Assembly: GCA_023382975.1 (NCBI GenBank)
Contig: JAHDXO010000005.1
Span: 199,444 to 263,443, forward strand
DNA: 64,000 bases
Source: Pirellulaceae bacterium
Lineage (GTDB): Bacteria; Planctomycetota; Planctomycetia; Pirellulales; Pirellulaceae
Reading direction: 5' to 3'
Positions 8,486 to 17,797 of this stretch are shown one piece after another. The notes under the pieces were generated by a model. That model saw nothing but the letters and a program-made list of their open reading frames with translations, had not been told where the DNA came from and did no database searches. Each line of letters opens with the position of its first letter. The stretch's first letter is position 1. The position numbers and the translations under genes were made by a program.

Positions 8486-9379
8486 ATGAATCTTGACGCG
8501 GTTGAATCGCTGACGCGGGAGTTGTCGGCCATGACGGTCGGGGACGAACAGAGTTGGCTCGAGTACATCCCGTTGGCGGCGCGGCTGGCGGCCCTTGGCG
8601 AGCCGGGGTTTCTCGGACGTTGGACCGAGTTGGCTCGACCCTTCAGCAGCCGCTTGGAGTCGCTGCTGATCGAACGGAGCGAGGAGGGTCTCTGGGATCT
8701 GCAGCAGTCCGTGGGGCAGGACATTGCCTTGGCCATCATCGACGCCCAGGATTTCTATTGTTTTTTGCGCCGTGAAAAGAGCATCCTTCCCAAGGCGGGC
8801 AAGCGGCTTCTCGGCGCGTGGATCAAGCAAGCGGAGCGGACGGCATTGGACGAGGACGCGGTGGTGATGTTGCGCAGATTCCTGCGGCGTTTTCCGCTGC
8901 CGCCGTCCGACCGTTTGACCATCGTGGACACGCCCATGTCCCTGACCGAGGAAGCGATCCTGGCCGCGGTCGCCGCGCCCTGCCAGGTGATCGAGTTGTC
9001 GTGGCCCGCGCCGGTATCCACGCTGATCGCCGCGGAACCCTTCGCCCAGTACGACGCCGGCACGCCGTCCGATCGGTTGAAGCAGCAGTTCGCGCGGCTG
9101 GACGTACCCGTGGAGATCCCCGGCGCCGGCGGCTTCACGCTCAGCCGCCGGATCGACGACCGCTGGCGGGTGGTCATCGACATCGACCGGGAGGACGGCC
9201 GCGTCCCGCCAGTGGATTTGGTCCGTCTCGGAAAACTACCTGGCCGCCCGGCCCGCGATGCCATCGGCCGCTGGCTCATCGATCTGCGGCCCTGGGAACA
9301 CATCCAGCGCACGCGTCTGATGCATGATTCGCCCTTGGTGATCGGCTTCCAAAACGGATACAGACTGAGGGTCACGTGA
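8486..9379 (+). CDS. Hypothetical protein coupled to Lon-like gene
   Basis: A 297-residue soluble protein of unknown family. The N-terminal half (to about residue 145) is predicted helical, with repeated Leu/Ala patterns. The C-terminal half is richer in beta strands (GGFTLSRRIDDRWRVVIDID; SPLVIGFQNGYRLRV). The ATG follows GAGGGACTG. The gene ends by overlapping the next start by four bases (GTGA), so it is very likely co-translated with the Lon-like protein and may act in the same complex. The 174 bases upstream, after the preceding gene, hold nothing I can identify. Confidence 0.65.
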   Translation: MNLDAVESLTRELSAMTVGDEQSWLEYIPLAARLAALGEPGFLGRWTELARPFSSRLESLLIERSEEGLWDLQQSVGQDIALAIIDAQDFYCFLRREKSILPKAGKRLLGAWIKQAERTALDEDAVVMLRRFLRRFPLPPSDRLTIVDTPMSLTEEAILAAVAAPCQVIELSWPAPVSTLIAAEPFAQYDAGTPSDRLKQQFARLDVPVEIPGAGGFTLSRRIDDRWRVVIDIDREDGRVPPVDLVRLGKLPGRPARDAIGRWLIDLRPWEHIQRTRLMHDSPLVIGFQNGYRLRVT

Positions 9380-11217
9380 ACACCGCGCCCCCGAACATCG
9401 ACTGGGCTTGGTTCGGCGCGCAGACCGTGGAGGACATCGCGCGCCGTGCCACTCAAGAATCCGAGCCGGCCGTCTGGATCAAACACGCCTATGCTTGGAT
9501 CTATGCTCGCCTGGATGCCAGTCGCCGACGCAACCTGCCGCGGCCGATCGCCGCACCGCGCGGGCCATCTGCAGGCATGGTGCCCGTGCTGGGCGCAACC
9601 TCGACGGGCATCGGCTGTCTCGGTTTCGTCGCCGTGCGGTTCGAGTCCACCTCCTGCCCAAAGCCCACCGATGACATGGAATGCGCCGTTCAGGAAGCAG
9701 CCGAGTCCGTTGGGGACGTTTTTCGGCGTCTGGATTTCGACCTGGGGCATCCTCACTGGCGATTGGACGCTTGGCTAGGCGGCGGGCGAAGCGTTGGATT
9801 GTCCAGCGTGGTCGCCAGCCTGATCAGTCTGCTTTCGCTGTCGGCTCGCGAAGATTTTGCCGCCACGGGTTGTTACGCGAGTGGCGTGGGACTATCGCCA
9901 GTGGCGCCGGATTCGTTGTCTGCCAAGCTTCAGGCTGCCAAACGCTGGGGCTATCCGCGGATTTTGGTGGTCGAAGGCCAAACGGGGATTCCCACGGATT
10001 GCGGGCTGGAGTTTGTCGAGATCCCGCAGGACTTGGTTTATGCTTTGTTTGCTATTCTGCGCGAAATCGCGGATGGACCGGCGGCGCAGGCGGTTGCGCG
10101 TCTGTTGGCGGTGTTTGATCAAGCGGTCGTCCGCGCTGATCCGCGCGATCAGGACCTTGACCATACGCTCCGCATGACCGGTGAGTTCATCGACCCGTCC
10201 AAACCAGCCTTGGTCCGGCATGTCGCACACGACATTCGCGGGCGAGCCCTGCTACACGCAGGTCAGACCGCGGAGGCGGTTGCGGAGCGGGAGTTGGCCG
10301 ATTCGCTACGGCCGGGTGCCCTGGAGTTCCCGTCCGGTTGGCTGGGGGAATACTTGAAGTGGCATCAGGTGGCCCATCACGCCGTCCTGGCGTTGGACCA
10401 GGGACGCTGGGACGACGATGAGCCCGAACATCGGCAACTCGATCGCACCCTGGACCGTTTGCTGGGCGCGATCGACGATCACCGGGCTGGCCGCGAGGAA
10501 CTCTTGGCAGCACTGTTTCTGAGCAATGCCCGAGCGCGACGCCTCGACTTCCTCGGCCGCTGGCACCGAGATGCCGGTCTGTTGCGCCGAGCCTGGACCG
10601 AAGTCACACGATTCCTCCCCCAGTGGGAGCCATTGTTCGAGTACTGCCGTGAGATCGGCTTACGGGACAGCAACCTCAACCGCCAGCAGAACTACTGCCT
10701 GGATATCCTGGCCAGCTACTGGCACCTGGAAGGGTACCTCCCGGCACCGTGGCTCGACATCGCATCCACATTCTGGTCCAGCGATGCCGAATTGGAAATC
10801 AATCGACTCGGGCCGTTCGATCTCCCATATTTCTTGCGCTGGAGAGTACTTTCCGGCCATCCGATCGACGAAGCGATCGTAGCCCGCGCCCTGGAAACCG
10901 GCGGACGGATGTTCGACGAGAATGGGAACGGCTACCCGTTCTTTCTCGTCTTTGAAACCGTTTTGCGGTATGGACTCGGAAATGAGAGGCAACGCGGCCT
11001 AGCAGCGGAGAAATTGGCACGCTCGAAACTGTTCTCAAAAGACTTGCCGAATACGAGCATCCTCACGTTGCTTGCACTGCGTGCGGATCAGCTACTATTC
11101 CAGGCTAACTGTCCACATGGTTCCGCGAGGCGTCCGCAACATGGAACCAGACTGGGTGACTTGTTTGAGGAATTGGTGACGCAGTCCGAGCTTCTGGTTG
11201 ATCGCATTCCGTATTAA
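9376..11217 (+). CDS. Lon-protease-like domain protein with helical-repeat C-terminus
   Basis: A 613-residue protein starting at a GTG that overlaps the previous stop. Residues ~65-225 match the proteolytic (S16) domain of Lon in order: a central strand region, GGGRSVGLSSVVASLI at 135-150 (Lon: DGPSAGI), FAATGCYASGVGLSPV (Lon: VAMTGEITLRGQVLPI), LSAKLQAAKRWGYPRILV (Lon: LKEKLLAAHRGGIKTVLI), then FVEIPQDL. Ser139 lines up with the catalytic serine. The catalytic lysine position appears to be Ser182, with Lys184 two residues on, so activity is uncertain. There is no AAA module in this chain. Residues ~230-600 are helical and resemble TPR-like repeats. It is the last gene of the plus-strand operon and converges with the AAA-HEPN gene 147 bases away. 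Confidence 0.6.
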   Translation: MNTAPPNIDWAWFGAQTVEDIARRATQESEPAVWIKHAYAWIYARLDASRRRNLPRPIAAPRGPSAGMVPVLGATSTGIGCLGFVAVRFESTSCPKPTDDMECAVQEAAESVGDVFRRLDFDLGHPHWRLDAWLGGGRSVGLSSVVASLISLLSLSAREDFAATGCYASGVGLSPVAPDSLSAKLQAAKRWGYPRILVVEGQTGIPTDCGLEFVEIPQDLVYALFAILREIADGPAAQAVARLLAVFDQAVVRADPRDQDLDHTLRMTGEFIDPSKPALVRHVAHDIRGRALLHAGQTAEAVAERELADSLRPGALEFPSGWLGEYLKWHQVAHHAVLALDQGRWDDDEPEHRQLDRTLDRLLGAIDDHRAGREELLAALFLSNARARRLDFLGRWHRDAGLLRRAWTEVTRFLPQWEPLFEYCREIGLRDSNLNRQQNYCLDILASYWHLEGYLPAPWLDIASTFWSSDAELEINRLGPFDLPYFLRWRVLSGHPIDEAIVARALETGGRMFDENGNGYPFFLVFETVLRYGLGNERQRGLAAEKLARSKLFSKDLPNTSILTLLALRADQLLFQANCPHGSARRPQHGTRLGDLFEELVTQSELLVDRIPY

Positions 11218-11364
11218 CAGAACCACACTTCCATATAAACGCGAAAAAGACCGATGAATATCCTACAACACCTTTCCTGTTGCTCGTTTACGAATCTGCC
11301 TTGTACCCAAAACAACTCGTGAAGCCCGCAATCTTTTCAACCTCGTCTCGGTACTATTAGCCAA

Positions 11365-12840
11365 CTATCTGGCAGCGTTTCCTTCCCTGAGTCGCTCGAG
11401 GATTGCTTTGCACGAACGTTCTGCATCAAGAAGTACATCCGCCGGGACAGCACGGTGGTGAGCCATTGGGTTTCGCACTTTCATGACGTCCTGAAATCTC
11501 CTTTCCCAGTCAGCCTTCGCGCCACCGAACGCAGGTCGAAATTTCTCCCATTCTGCGAATATCAGATCCTTCAAATCACCGATGTATGCATAATCCAGGA
11601 TGAAGTCCGACGCTGCATCCCCGAACATCTTCTTCTCCCGCACCCGCTGCTGTGCCAGCCGATCAAGTGCCTCTTGCAGCTTCTGATGCCTTCGCTTGAC
11701 ATCTTCAAACCAATTATCCCCGTATGTCTCAACCATTCGATCCTGCACAATATAGCGAAGCTGTCTTTCCGCCTCGCCAAGCAGTGCCCATGGAGGCGTC
11801 GACCGTGAGTACAACGCGAGAAAATCTCTTAAATGCTCAGACATGCACTCAACACCTTCTTCCGAAGAAGCTGTACTCCGCAAAAGTCCATAATGCTTAA
11901 TCAGGCAAATCGTATGCGGCGGTATCGTGCGCCATTGTGGCCCCACAACAAGCTCACATAAGGCATCAAACATACCCTCTTCACGAAGCATGTTTCCTAA
12001 CTGTCTGTATTGATTCGTAAACTCGTGCGACTGAGCGCTCTGCGCAGTTTGAATGGTACACTCGTCGATTGTCCTCATGCCCATGTCGACTGCCTCGCAC
12101 ATGAGTACCTCAGCAAGATAGGGGTGTCCCCCGGTCAACTTCCACAACATGCCCAACGCAGACTCCTCAATTGGCAGTAAACTGCGCGCCGCCAACGCGC
12201 CCAATCCGTTAGAATCGAGCGGTTGAAGGTACAGAACCTCGCAGAGCCCCGCGAGAGTCGAACAGTCCACGGCACCTTGAATCATATCCAGCGATCGGCG
12301 AGACACGAAGATGAATGTCACTCCGTAACGTTCGCGGTCGTTGGCGACCTCTCTCAATCGAGAGACAAAGAGCGAAGCATCTCGGAAATCATGCCGAACG
12401 ATTCCATCCATCTCATCGAGCACAACCAAAGCTGCGGCGCCTCCTGCTCGCCGTCTGCGCAATGTCGTGAGAAAAGCTTCGTAGGCATCATCCTCATCTC
12501 GAATTCGTTCACCGACCGCTTCTGGCTCTCCGCTTCCCGAAGTTTCCGCAAGAATCCGGGCGTACGCATGGGCTGAACCGCGGATTGCATCCAAAGTGAT
12601 GTAACTACATGCTACCCCCGGCTGCAAACCCATTACAGTCTTCGCTATCTCCCTTGCAATCGATGTCTTTCCCATTCTCGGAAGACCAACGATACTGCAA
12701 TGTGACCGCGAAACCACACGTTGAACCAATCGACTCAGCACGGCTTCTCTTCCAACTAGTCGATCACCGCAGACGGGTTCCCCTCGTCCAGAGTAAGGGT
12801 TGTAGCTTGTCGATGCTAACATAGGACCGAACCACTCCAT
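11365..12840 (-). CDS. AAA/STAND-type ATPase with C-terminal Swt1-like HEPN domain
   Basis: A 491-residue protein. The N-terminal ATPase follows a conserved lead-in (NPYSGRGEPVCGDRLVGRE) with a Walker A at residues 52-59 (GLPRMGKT) and a Walker B at 139-145 (VVLDEMD). A winged-helix-like part and linker follow (GHPYLAEVLMCEA onward). The last ~125 residues form an all-helical domain starting WALLGEAERQLRYIVQDRM and ending with R456-N-P-M-A-H461. This is the R-x4-H signature of catalytic HEPN ribonucleases, in a context typical of the Swt1-HEPN type. Its ATG overlaps the stop of the large upstream gene (TAATG), so the two are coupled. Family knowledge suggests an NTP-gated RNase effector; the trigger is unknown. 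The region is less GC-rich than the surroundings. Confidence 0.75.
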   Translation of the reverse strand: MEWFGPMLASTSYNPYSGRGEPVCGDRLVGREAVLSRLVQRVVSRSHCSIVGLPRMGKTSIAREIAKTVMGLQPGVACSYITLDAIRGSAHAYARILAETSGSGEPEAVGERIRDEDDAYEAFLTTLRRRRAGGAAALVVLDEMDGIVRHDFRDASLFVSRLREVANDRERYGVTFIFVSRRSLDMIQGAVDCSTLAGLCEVLYLQPLDSNGLGALAARSLLPIEESALGMLWKLTGGHPYLAEVLMCEAVDMGMRTIDECTIQTAQSAQSHEFTNQYRQLGNMLREEGMFDALCELVVGPQWRTIPPHTICLIKHYGLLRSTASSEEGVECMSEHLRDFLALYSRSTPPWALLGEAERQLRYIVQDRMVETYGDNWFEDVKRRHQKLQEALDRLAQQRVREKKMFGDAASDFILDYAYIGDLKDLIFAEWEKFRPAFGGAKADWERRFQDVMKVRNPMAHHRAVPADVLLDAERSCKAILERLREGNAAR

Positions 12841-15800
12841 TACTGATTTGCTCTAAGCCAGGATGAAAACAACCCAACACGAATACTAACTCGATCGCCC
12901 TCGGAAATAAGGATCTCTCGGTCCAGCAAGTCCTTCAAAGCCTCCCGGCTACTTGGCAATTCCGCGAGGACCGAGCGATAGCACCAGCCAGAATGAAGAG
13001 ACTCGCGAGCAATACGCGCCAGAATCATCCAAAGTTCTTCCCTAGGCACTGTTGCGACTCCTTCTCCCGCAGCGGTGACCAGGGCATCGAACCGCTCTGG
13101 TGGCAACGCATCAGCTCCAACAGTCATGGAGCGAGCCACTTGGTCGATATCTGCTTCCGTAACGAACGCTGCCTGCCGCGAGTTCAAATGCCGTACAAGT
13201 CGATCACAAGCGATCTGAAGAAAAAACGGACTGCCTGCAGTCAATTTGAAAAGCCTTTCCAGAGCCTGCCCCCGATACCTAGTCGCACCGTCCAATAAAA
13301 TAGGTTCCGATGCAAGACGATGAGCTTCTTCTTCTTCGAGATAACTCAGACGCTCATCGTGTGTTACCCCAAATTCGTTTGGGAATGCCTGCTTGAAACG
13401 GGGCATCGTGTCTTGGCCAACAAGGAGCGCATTGAAGTTATTCCCTTCCAGCAAAGCCTTCCATCCGCGCATAAACGATTCGATGTCACTGCGCGCACTC
13501 TCGAAAATGTACGTGAACTCATCGATGGCTACTACCACTTGATACCCCATTCTTGACAGTTGGCGTGACGCTAGCCTAATGGCTTCGAGTGGCCCTGCTT
13601 CGACGTCGGCTCGACTTGGCCAATCACTCGGAATTCGATCACTCGCGTCTTCGAGTCGAAAGCCAAGCTCCTGGATAAACAGACGCGCGAACGACGCCCA
13701 TAGGTTTGCTGGAGTAAAGGTTCCGGCGGATAAGGCGGAAAACAACACGGGTTTCAGCAGTCGTTTCTCAACCTGCCTCAGCACCGACGACTTCCCTGAT
13801 CTCTTTTGCCCGTAAAGCACAAAACACTGCCCTCCCTTGCCGGCCGACAGATGGCTGACTATTCGATTCACGAGACTGACTCGACCGAAAAACATCGCAT
13901 CGTCATCCACCGGCGAGCCGCCTGAATACCGTCCGTAAGGGTTGGCAATCTCCTCAAACGCCGGCTCTCCGAGTCGAACGGCGAGGGGAAACGCCGTCGT
14001 TCTCTCCGTTGATCCATTTCGTGTCCGATACTCCACGAACACATCAACCGTAAAGGCCCTGTCAGAGATCTGCTTTGCCGTTGGTCGCACAGTTAACTCG
14101 ATCTCGCGGCTCTGACCTCCGTGGAGCGGCTCTGGAGAATGGCACGGCTCACCTTCTCCGTGTTCGAGCATCAGCCCAATCGCCTCGATAGGGGGAGCGC
14201 TTTCGTCATTGGAAGCGAGTTGGAGTCTTAAAGAGACTGCTCCATCATTTTCGACATAGAAATCATTATCAAGGACGTTGCGCAGTGCCAATGTGGGGCA
14301 CGTCTCTTCCCCATTCCCGAAATCTCTTCTAAGAAGTTCCCGAAGATTCCCCAAGGCCGGAATCATCCGTTCCACAGCCAAGTGCGTTGGAAAACGCTGG
14401 CAATCTTCGAGGCACCGAGCGAACTCGATGTCCAGGCGAAGGAGCCGGGCTTCACGTTCACGGAAATGGCGTTCGAGTGCGTACTCCGCGGCATCTCCAA
14501 GAAGCCGAACGAAATCAGACATTCGCGTCTTGTCCAATTCAAATCTTGCCACTGGAATTCGCTGAGCCAGTGCCTCCCGAGCCTTGCGGAATCGGTCTGC
14601 GGACACAGCGTCCAGTGCTAGACTGGCGAAAGCCCCCTCGTCATCCTTAAGTCGCGCTCGCTCCTTATCAACGGGTTCGAAAGTACTCGATAACCCATCA
14701 AAGTTCTCTAAGCGAGTTGTCAACTGGCCGAACGCAGAGACGGATCGTAGCCGGTAATAAGAGGCGTCATCTGAAAACCGACGCCACGGACCACGTTTCC
14801 CTGTCAACTCTTTAAGTACGTGAAGCAAACGTTGTCCATGCTTTGCCTGAAGAACTGCCGTTTGATCGACACCGTCTGTGCAGTAGGTTGCGAGCAACAT
14901 GGCCCACGCGTCTTCGATCTCAAGAGCATCACGCTCATCAACGACTTTCACAGGACATAACGCAAGAGACTCAACGGAATAGCAACGGACAACATCGACG
15001 GGTGCCCCTTCGACTGTCGATGCCTCCGCCATGGCATGGAAGTGCCACCTAAGTAGCCTATGAAGATTTCGTCGTCCAGCGGCTTCTGGAGATAGCTCGC
15101 ATAACCGTGCTAGCGTCAACAAGTAGTCAGCTCTCTCACGAGGGCGTCGTCCCTTCAGGCTTTCGAGCATTCTCTCCAGTTGTTGAAAGTCTTCTCTGCT
15201 GAAGTTGCGGCTCTCTTTTGTTCGAGCATCGAGACCACGAAGCTCGCAGGAATCCAGTTGTCTTCGCGCGATTGGAGACAGGCCAAGCGCGAGACTTGCA
15301 AGTACATCGTCCCGCTCCCCATCATCTCTTGCGACCGCGACCTCAGTGGGGCGAATACCGGATTGTTTCGCTTCCTTAACCTTGGTCATCAAAAGCAAGG
15401 TTGCGTTATCATTAGGGTGCTTCTGCAGAAGTGTCGCTAGTTTCTTGAGAGCGGTGTCGTAGTCACCAGCCACCAGGAAACAATACGCTTCCTGTCGGAA
15501 ATAGTCGATCTTCTTCGAACGCACTTGACAGTTCCGTGCCAGGCTGTTGAGGAGTTCTGCAGCCGCTGGGTAGAGTCGGGCCTTTACGCAGAATTGAACC
15601 TTCAGTTGATCCAGTGAAGCCCATTCGGCCTGTGCAAAGGAATCTCGGTGGCTATCAAGAAGCCCGATAGCTGCTTCCGGGTTTCCCGTTCTATTCATCA
15701 AGGCGGCGAGATCTTTAATCGCGCTTTTCTTGTGGCGACCGTTGCGCTTGATTTCCTCTCGCAAGAATGACTGCGCTCGGTCAAGTTGATCCAACTGCTC

Positions 15801-17453
15801 CGCCTCTTTCGCCTTCGCGTAGGCGCTTCCATCCTTTGGCATCCCAGCAAGACGGACGTGGAGTGGGGCGCGCTTGGCCGCAGCAATGTCGACGGCAGAA
15901 TCCTCAGAGAGCATGGCTACTTGTGAAGCTTGCGGATATTTACCATATTGCACTTCGTTGCTGCCCGCGAATAACACGTCCTGTCGCACTACACCTTCGA
16001 GGAGACTGCGGAAGAGGGAGTCGCTGGTGACCGTAGATTTGTGGAAGAACCAAGTTTGCCCCGTTGAATCCTCGACGATGAATCCAAAATTCCGTGTCGG
16101 ATAATACATCGAGACGCGGCCTCGACGTGAGTCATCATGCTGACTTGTCGCCCCGGACGGGCGTGATGAGACATGACACCTGGTGTCTTCGACTGGGATT
16201 TCCTCCTGCCATGGAAAGAGGTCGTTGCCAGTCTTCGTCTTTCGAAACAGTTCAACATCACCTGCAATCGCAGCGGCAAAAGCACCGGCATCGTCTCGTA
16301 CTGCAAGAGCTACTAAGTTTGTGGCGAGACGACGTCCCGTCTCTGGTAAGTCGCTCACTAGCAATGCACCGAGTGGAGGAAGCTTGGAGGTGTTTGACCG
16401 TACCACGCACTGGCCAAGAACGCGTATCAGCGTGGTCTTATCGAACACTCCCGGGGCGCGAATTGCGTGAAGGAGTGAATCAGAGGCTCGCTCCCAGTCG
16501 CGCTCTTCAATTGCTTGAGATGCGAGCGCGATTGCTGCTTGCTGCAATTCGGGGTCGAGTTGTAGTGCCTGCTGCAACAAGGGACGGGCGCGACCCGGTC
16601 CAAGCCCGCTGAGGATCGCCAGCGTACCCGCGAGACAGAAAAGCGATGCGCTACCGAGCGATTCAGCCAGTTCGGCAATCTGTGCCACATCTTGCGCGAT
16701 ACGCGCTGGTTCGTGAACCTTCATTGCGTAGTCAAATCGGTTCTTCCACCTGCTTAAATCTTGTTGGGCTGACTTATGAAGATTGGAATACTGAAACAAA
16801 GGGGGTGGAAGCGAAAGTTGCGGATCGCCGGCAAACAGGAGTTCCAGATTCTGCAGATCGGTCGGTATCGTTGCACCGGACGCAATGTTGTCAGTAGTGG
16901 TGGCCGACGGAGACGCAGTGCCCGAGGACGAAGGCACCGTCGATTCATCAGCATCGTCTGAAGGCACGCCGCGTGGGACAACAGCAGGTTCCGGCGATGA
17001 TGGCTCGGCACTGACTGTCAAGTCTGGGACTGTTTTCGGCAGACGCCACGAACGGATTTCGTCCTTGGATATCCATTCGATTCCGAGTTCAGTTTCGAGC
17101 ACCAGTCCGCCAGTGGTCAATTCCCGAATTACGCCCGACAGTTCACGAAAGCTACCTGAGAACGCGACGCTAAGGCAGATAGCTTGGCAGGGTTCAGCAG
17201 TGCGAAGGAGGGCCAGGAAGGCCGGTGTCGAGCTATGTGACTCTTCCGTCATCTCCGCATTCTCCGATGAGAGCATGTATCTTGCGATACGATTAAGTAG
17301 CGTATTGTGGATTTGTCGTAAGCGAGTCCAATCTGCTGCGATTGCCACTGACAAAGCAGAGGCCGTCGTCCAGTTTCTGGGGTCCAGTTCCCATGATCCC
17401 AGGGGCACGGAGCGCCAATGTGCGCCCAACTCAGCATTCGTGCCGCTGTGCAA
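12840..17453 (-). CDS. Giant STAND-type NTPase with Sm-like, TPR and cold-shock-like regions
   Basis: A 1537-residue multidomain protein. Visible in order: a possible Sm-like beta barrel at ~88-138 (AICLSVAFSGSFRELSGVIR, ELTTGGLVLETELGIEWISK); a Ser/Pro-rich linker (~140-195); TPR-like helices (~205-400); a cold-shock-like domain at ~443-515 with NFGFIV and TWFFHKS as RNP-type strands; more TPR-like helices (~530-700); a long helical middle; a beta-sandwich (~1090-1175); then a P-loop module opening NPYGRYSGG...DDDAMFFGR, with Walker A at ~1215-1223 (GQKRSGKSS), Walker B at ~1306-1313 (VVVAIDEF) and a winged-helix tail. This resembles STAND sensors with nucleic-acid-binding parts. The TTG start at 17453 has no clear ribosome site and a stop lies just upstream, so the true start may be slightly internal. 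It is coupled to the HEPN gene. Confidence 0.7.
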   Translation of the reverse strand: MHSGTNAELGAHWRSVPLGSWELDPRNWTTASALSVAIAADWTRLRQIHNTLLNRIARYMLSSENAEMTEESHSSTPAFLALLRTAEPCQAICLSVAFSGSFRELSGVIRELTTGGLVLETELGIEWISKDEIRSWRLPKTVPDLTVSAEPSSPEPAVVPRGVPSDDADESTVPSSSGTASPSATTTDNIASGATIPTDLQNLELLFAGDPQLSLPPPLFQYSNLHKSAQQDLSRWKNRFDYAMKVHEPARIAQDVAQIAELAESLGSASLFCLAGTLAILSGLGPGRARPLLQQALQLDPELQQAAIALASQAIEERDWERASDSLLHAIRAPGVFDKTTLIRVLGQCVVRSNTSKLPPLGALLVSDLPETGRRLATNLVALAVRDDAGAFAAAIAGDVELFRKTKTGNDLFPWQEEIPVEDTRCHVSSRPSGATSQHDDSRRGRVSMYYPTRNFGFIVEDSTGQTWFFHKSTVTSDSLFRSLLEGVVRQDVLFAGSNEVQYGKYPQASQVAMLSEDSAVDIAAAKRAPLHVRLAGMPKDGSAYAKAKEAEQLDQLDRAQSFLREEIKRNGRHKKSAIKDLAALMNRTGNPEAAIGLLDSHRDSFAQAEWASLDQLKVQFCVKARLYPAAAELLNSLARNCQVRSKKIDYFRQEAYCFLVAGDYDTALKKLATLLQKHPNDNATLLLMTKVKEAKQSGIRPTEVAVARDDGERDDVLASLALGLSPIARRQLDSCELRGLDARTKESRNFSREDFQQLERMLESLKGRRPRERADYLLTLARLCELSPEAAGRRNLHRLLRWHFHAMAEASTVEGAPVDVVRCYSVESLALCPVKVVDERDALEIEDAWAMLLATYCTDGVDQTAVLQAKHGQRLLHVLKELTGKRGPWRRFSDDASYYRLRSVSAFGQLTTRLENFDGLSSTFEPVDKERARLKDDEGAFASLALDAVSADRFRKAREALAQRIPVARFELDKTRMSDFVRLLGDAAEYALERHFREREARLLRLDIEFARCLEDCQRFPTHLAVERMIPALGNLRELLRRDFGNGEETCPTLALRNVLDNDFYVENDGAVSLRLQLASNDESAPPIEAIGLMLEHGEGEPCHSPEPLHGGQSREIELTVRPTAKQISDRAFTVDVFVEYRTRNGSTERTTAFPLAVRLGEPAFEEIANPYGRYSGGSPVDDDAMFFGRVSLVNRIVSHLSAGKGGQCFVLYGQKRSGKSSVLRQVEKRLLKPVLFSALSAGTFTPANLWASFARLFIQELGFRLEDASDRIPSDWPSRADVEAGPLEAIRLASRQLSRMGYQVVVAIDEFTYIFESARSDIESFMRGWKALLEGNNFNALLVGQDTMPRFKQAFPNEFGVTHDERLSYLEEEEAHRLASEPILLDGATRYRGQALERLFKLTAGSPFFLQIACDRLVRHLNSRQAAFVTEADIDQVARSMTVGADALPPERFDALVTAAGEGVATVPREELWMILARIARESLHSGWCYRSVLAELPSSREALKDLLDREILISEGDRVSIRVGLFSSWLRANQ

Positions 17454-17797
17454 TCCGCTAGTTGCGTAATTTTCTCAGCTATTACGGTCCTGTCAAGTCC
17501 ATGCCAACTTGGTGGCTTAGCTGGTGGTCGCGCACGTCAGCGCCTGTATTCGGTTTCCGAGGCGTCTTATCGGTCTTTCGCGGCGTCGCGCCTTTTGACA
17601 TTGATTGCGTCCCGAATTCTCTCCATCGGGAATTGATCTTCGCCACGGGTTCTCTTGTTCCCTTGTTTAATTCGCGAGCGTTACGTTGAGACGGACAACA
17701 TTCTGGCCTCCGACGTGTCTATGCGTCCATCAAGCGAGCCGGAGCACGACGCCCGGCGAACGTCTCCGCGACCGTGATTGAGATGCGAGTATCCGGC
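17454..17797. other. Intergenic region between the STAND gene and the exported operon
   Basis: About 340 bases with no supported gene. It must hold the promoter of the STAND/HEPN operon on the minus strand, but I cannot point to clear -35/-10 boxes. Base composition changes across it, from the more A/T-rich STAND locus to GC-rich flanking DNA, so it may mark one edge of a transferred segment. Confidence 0.4.
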
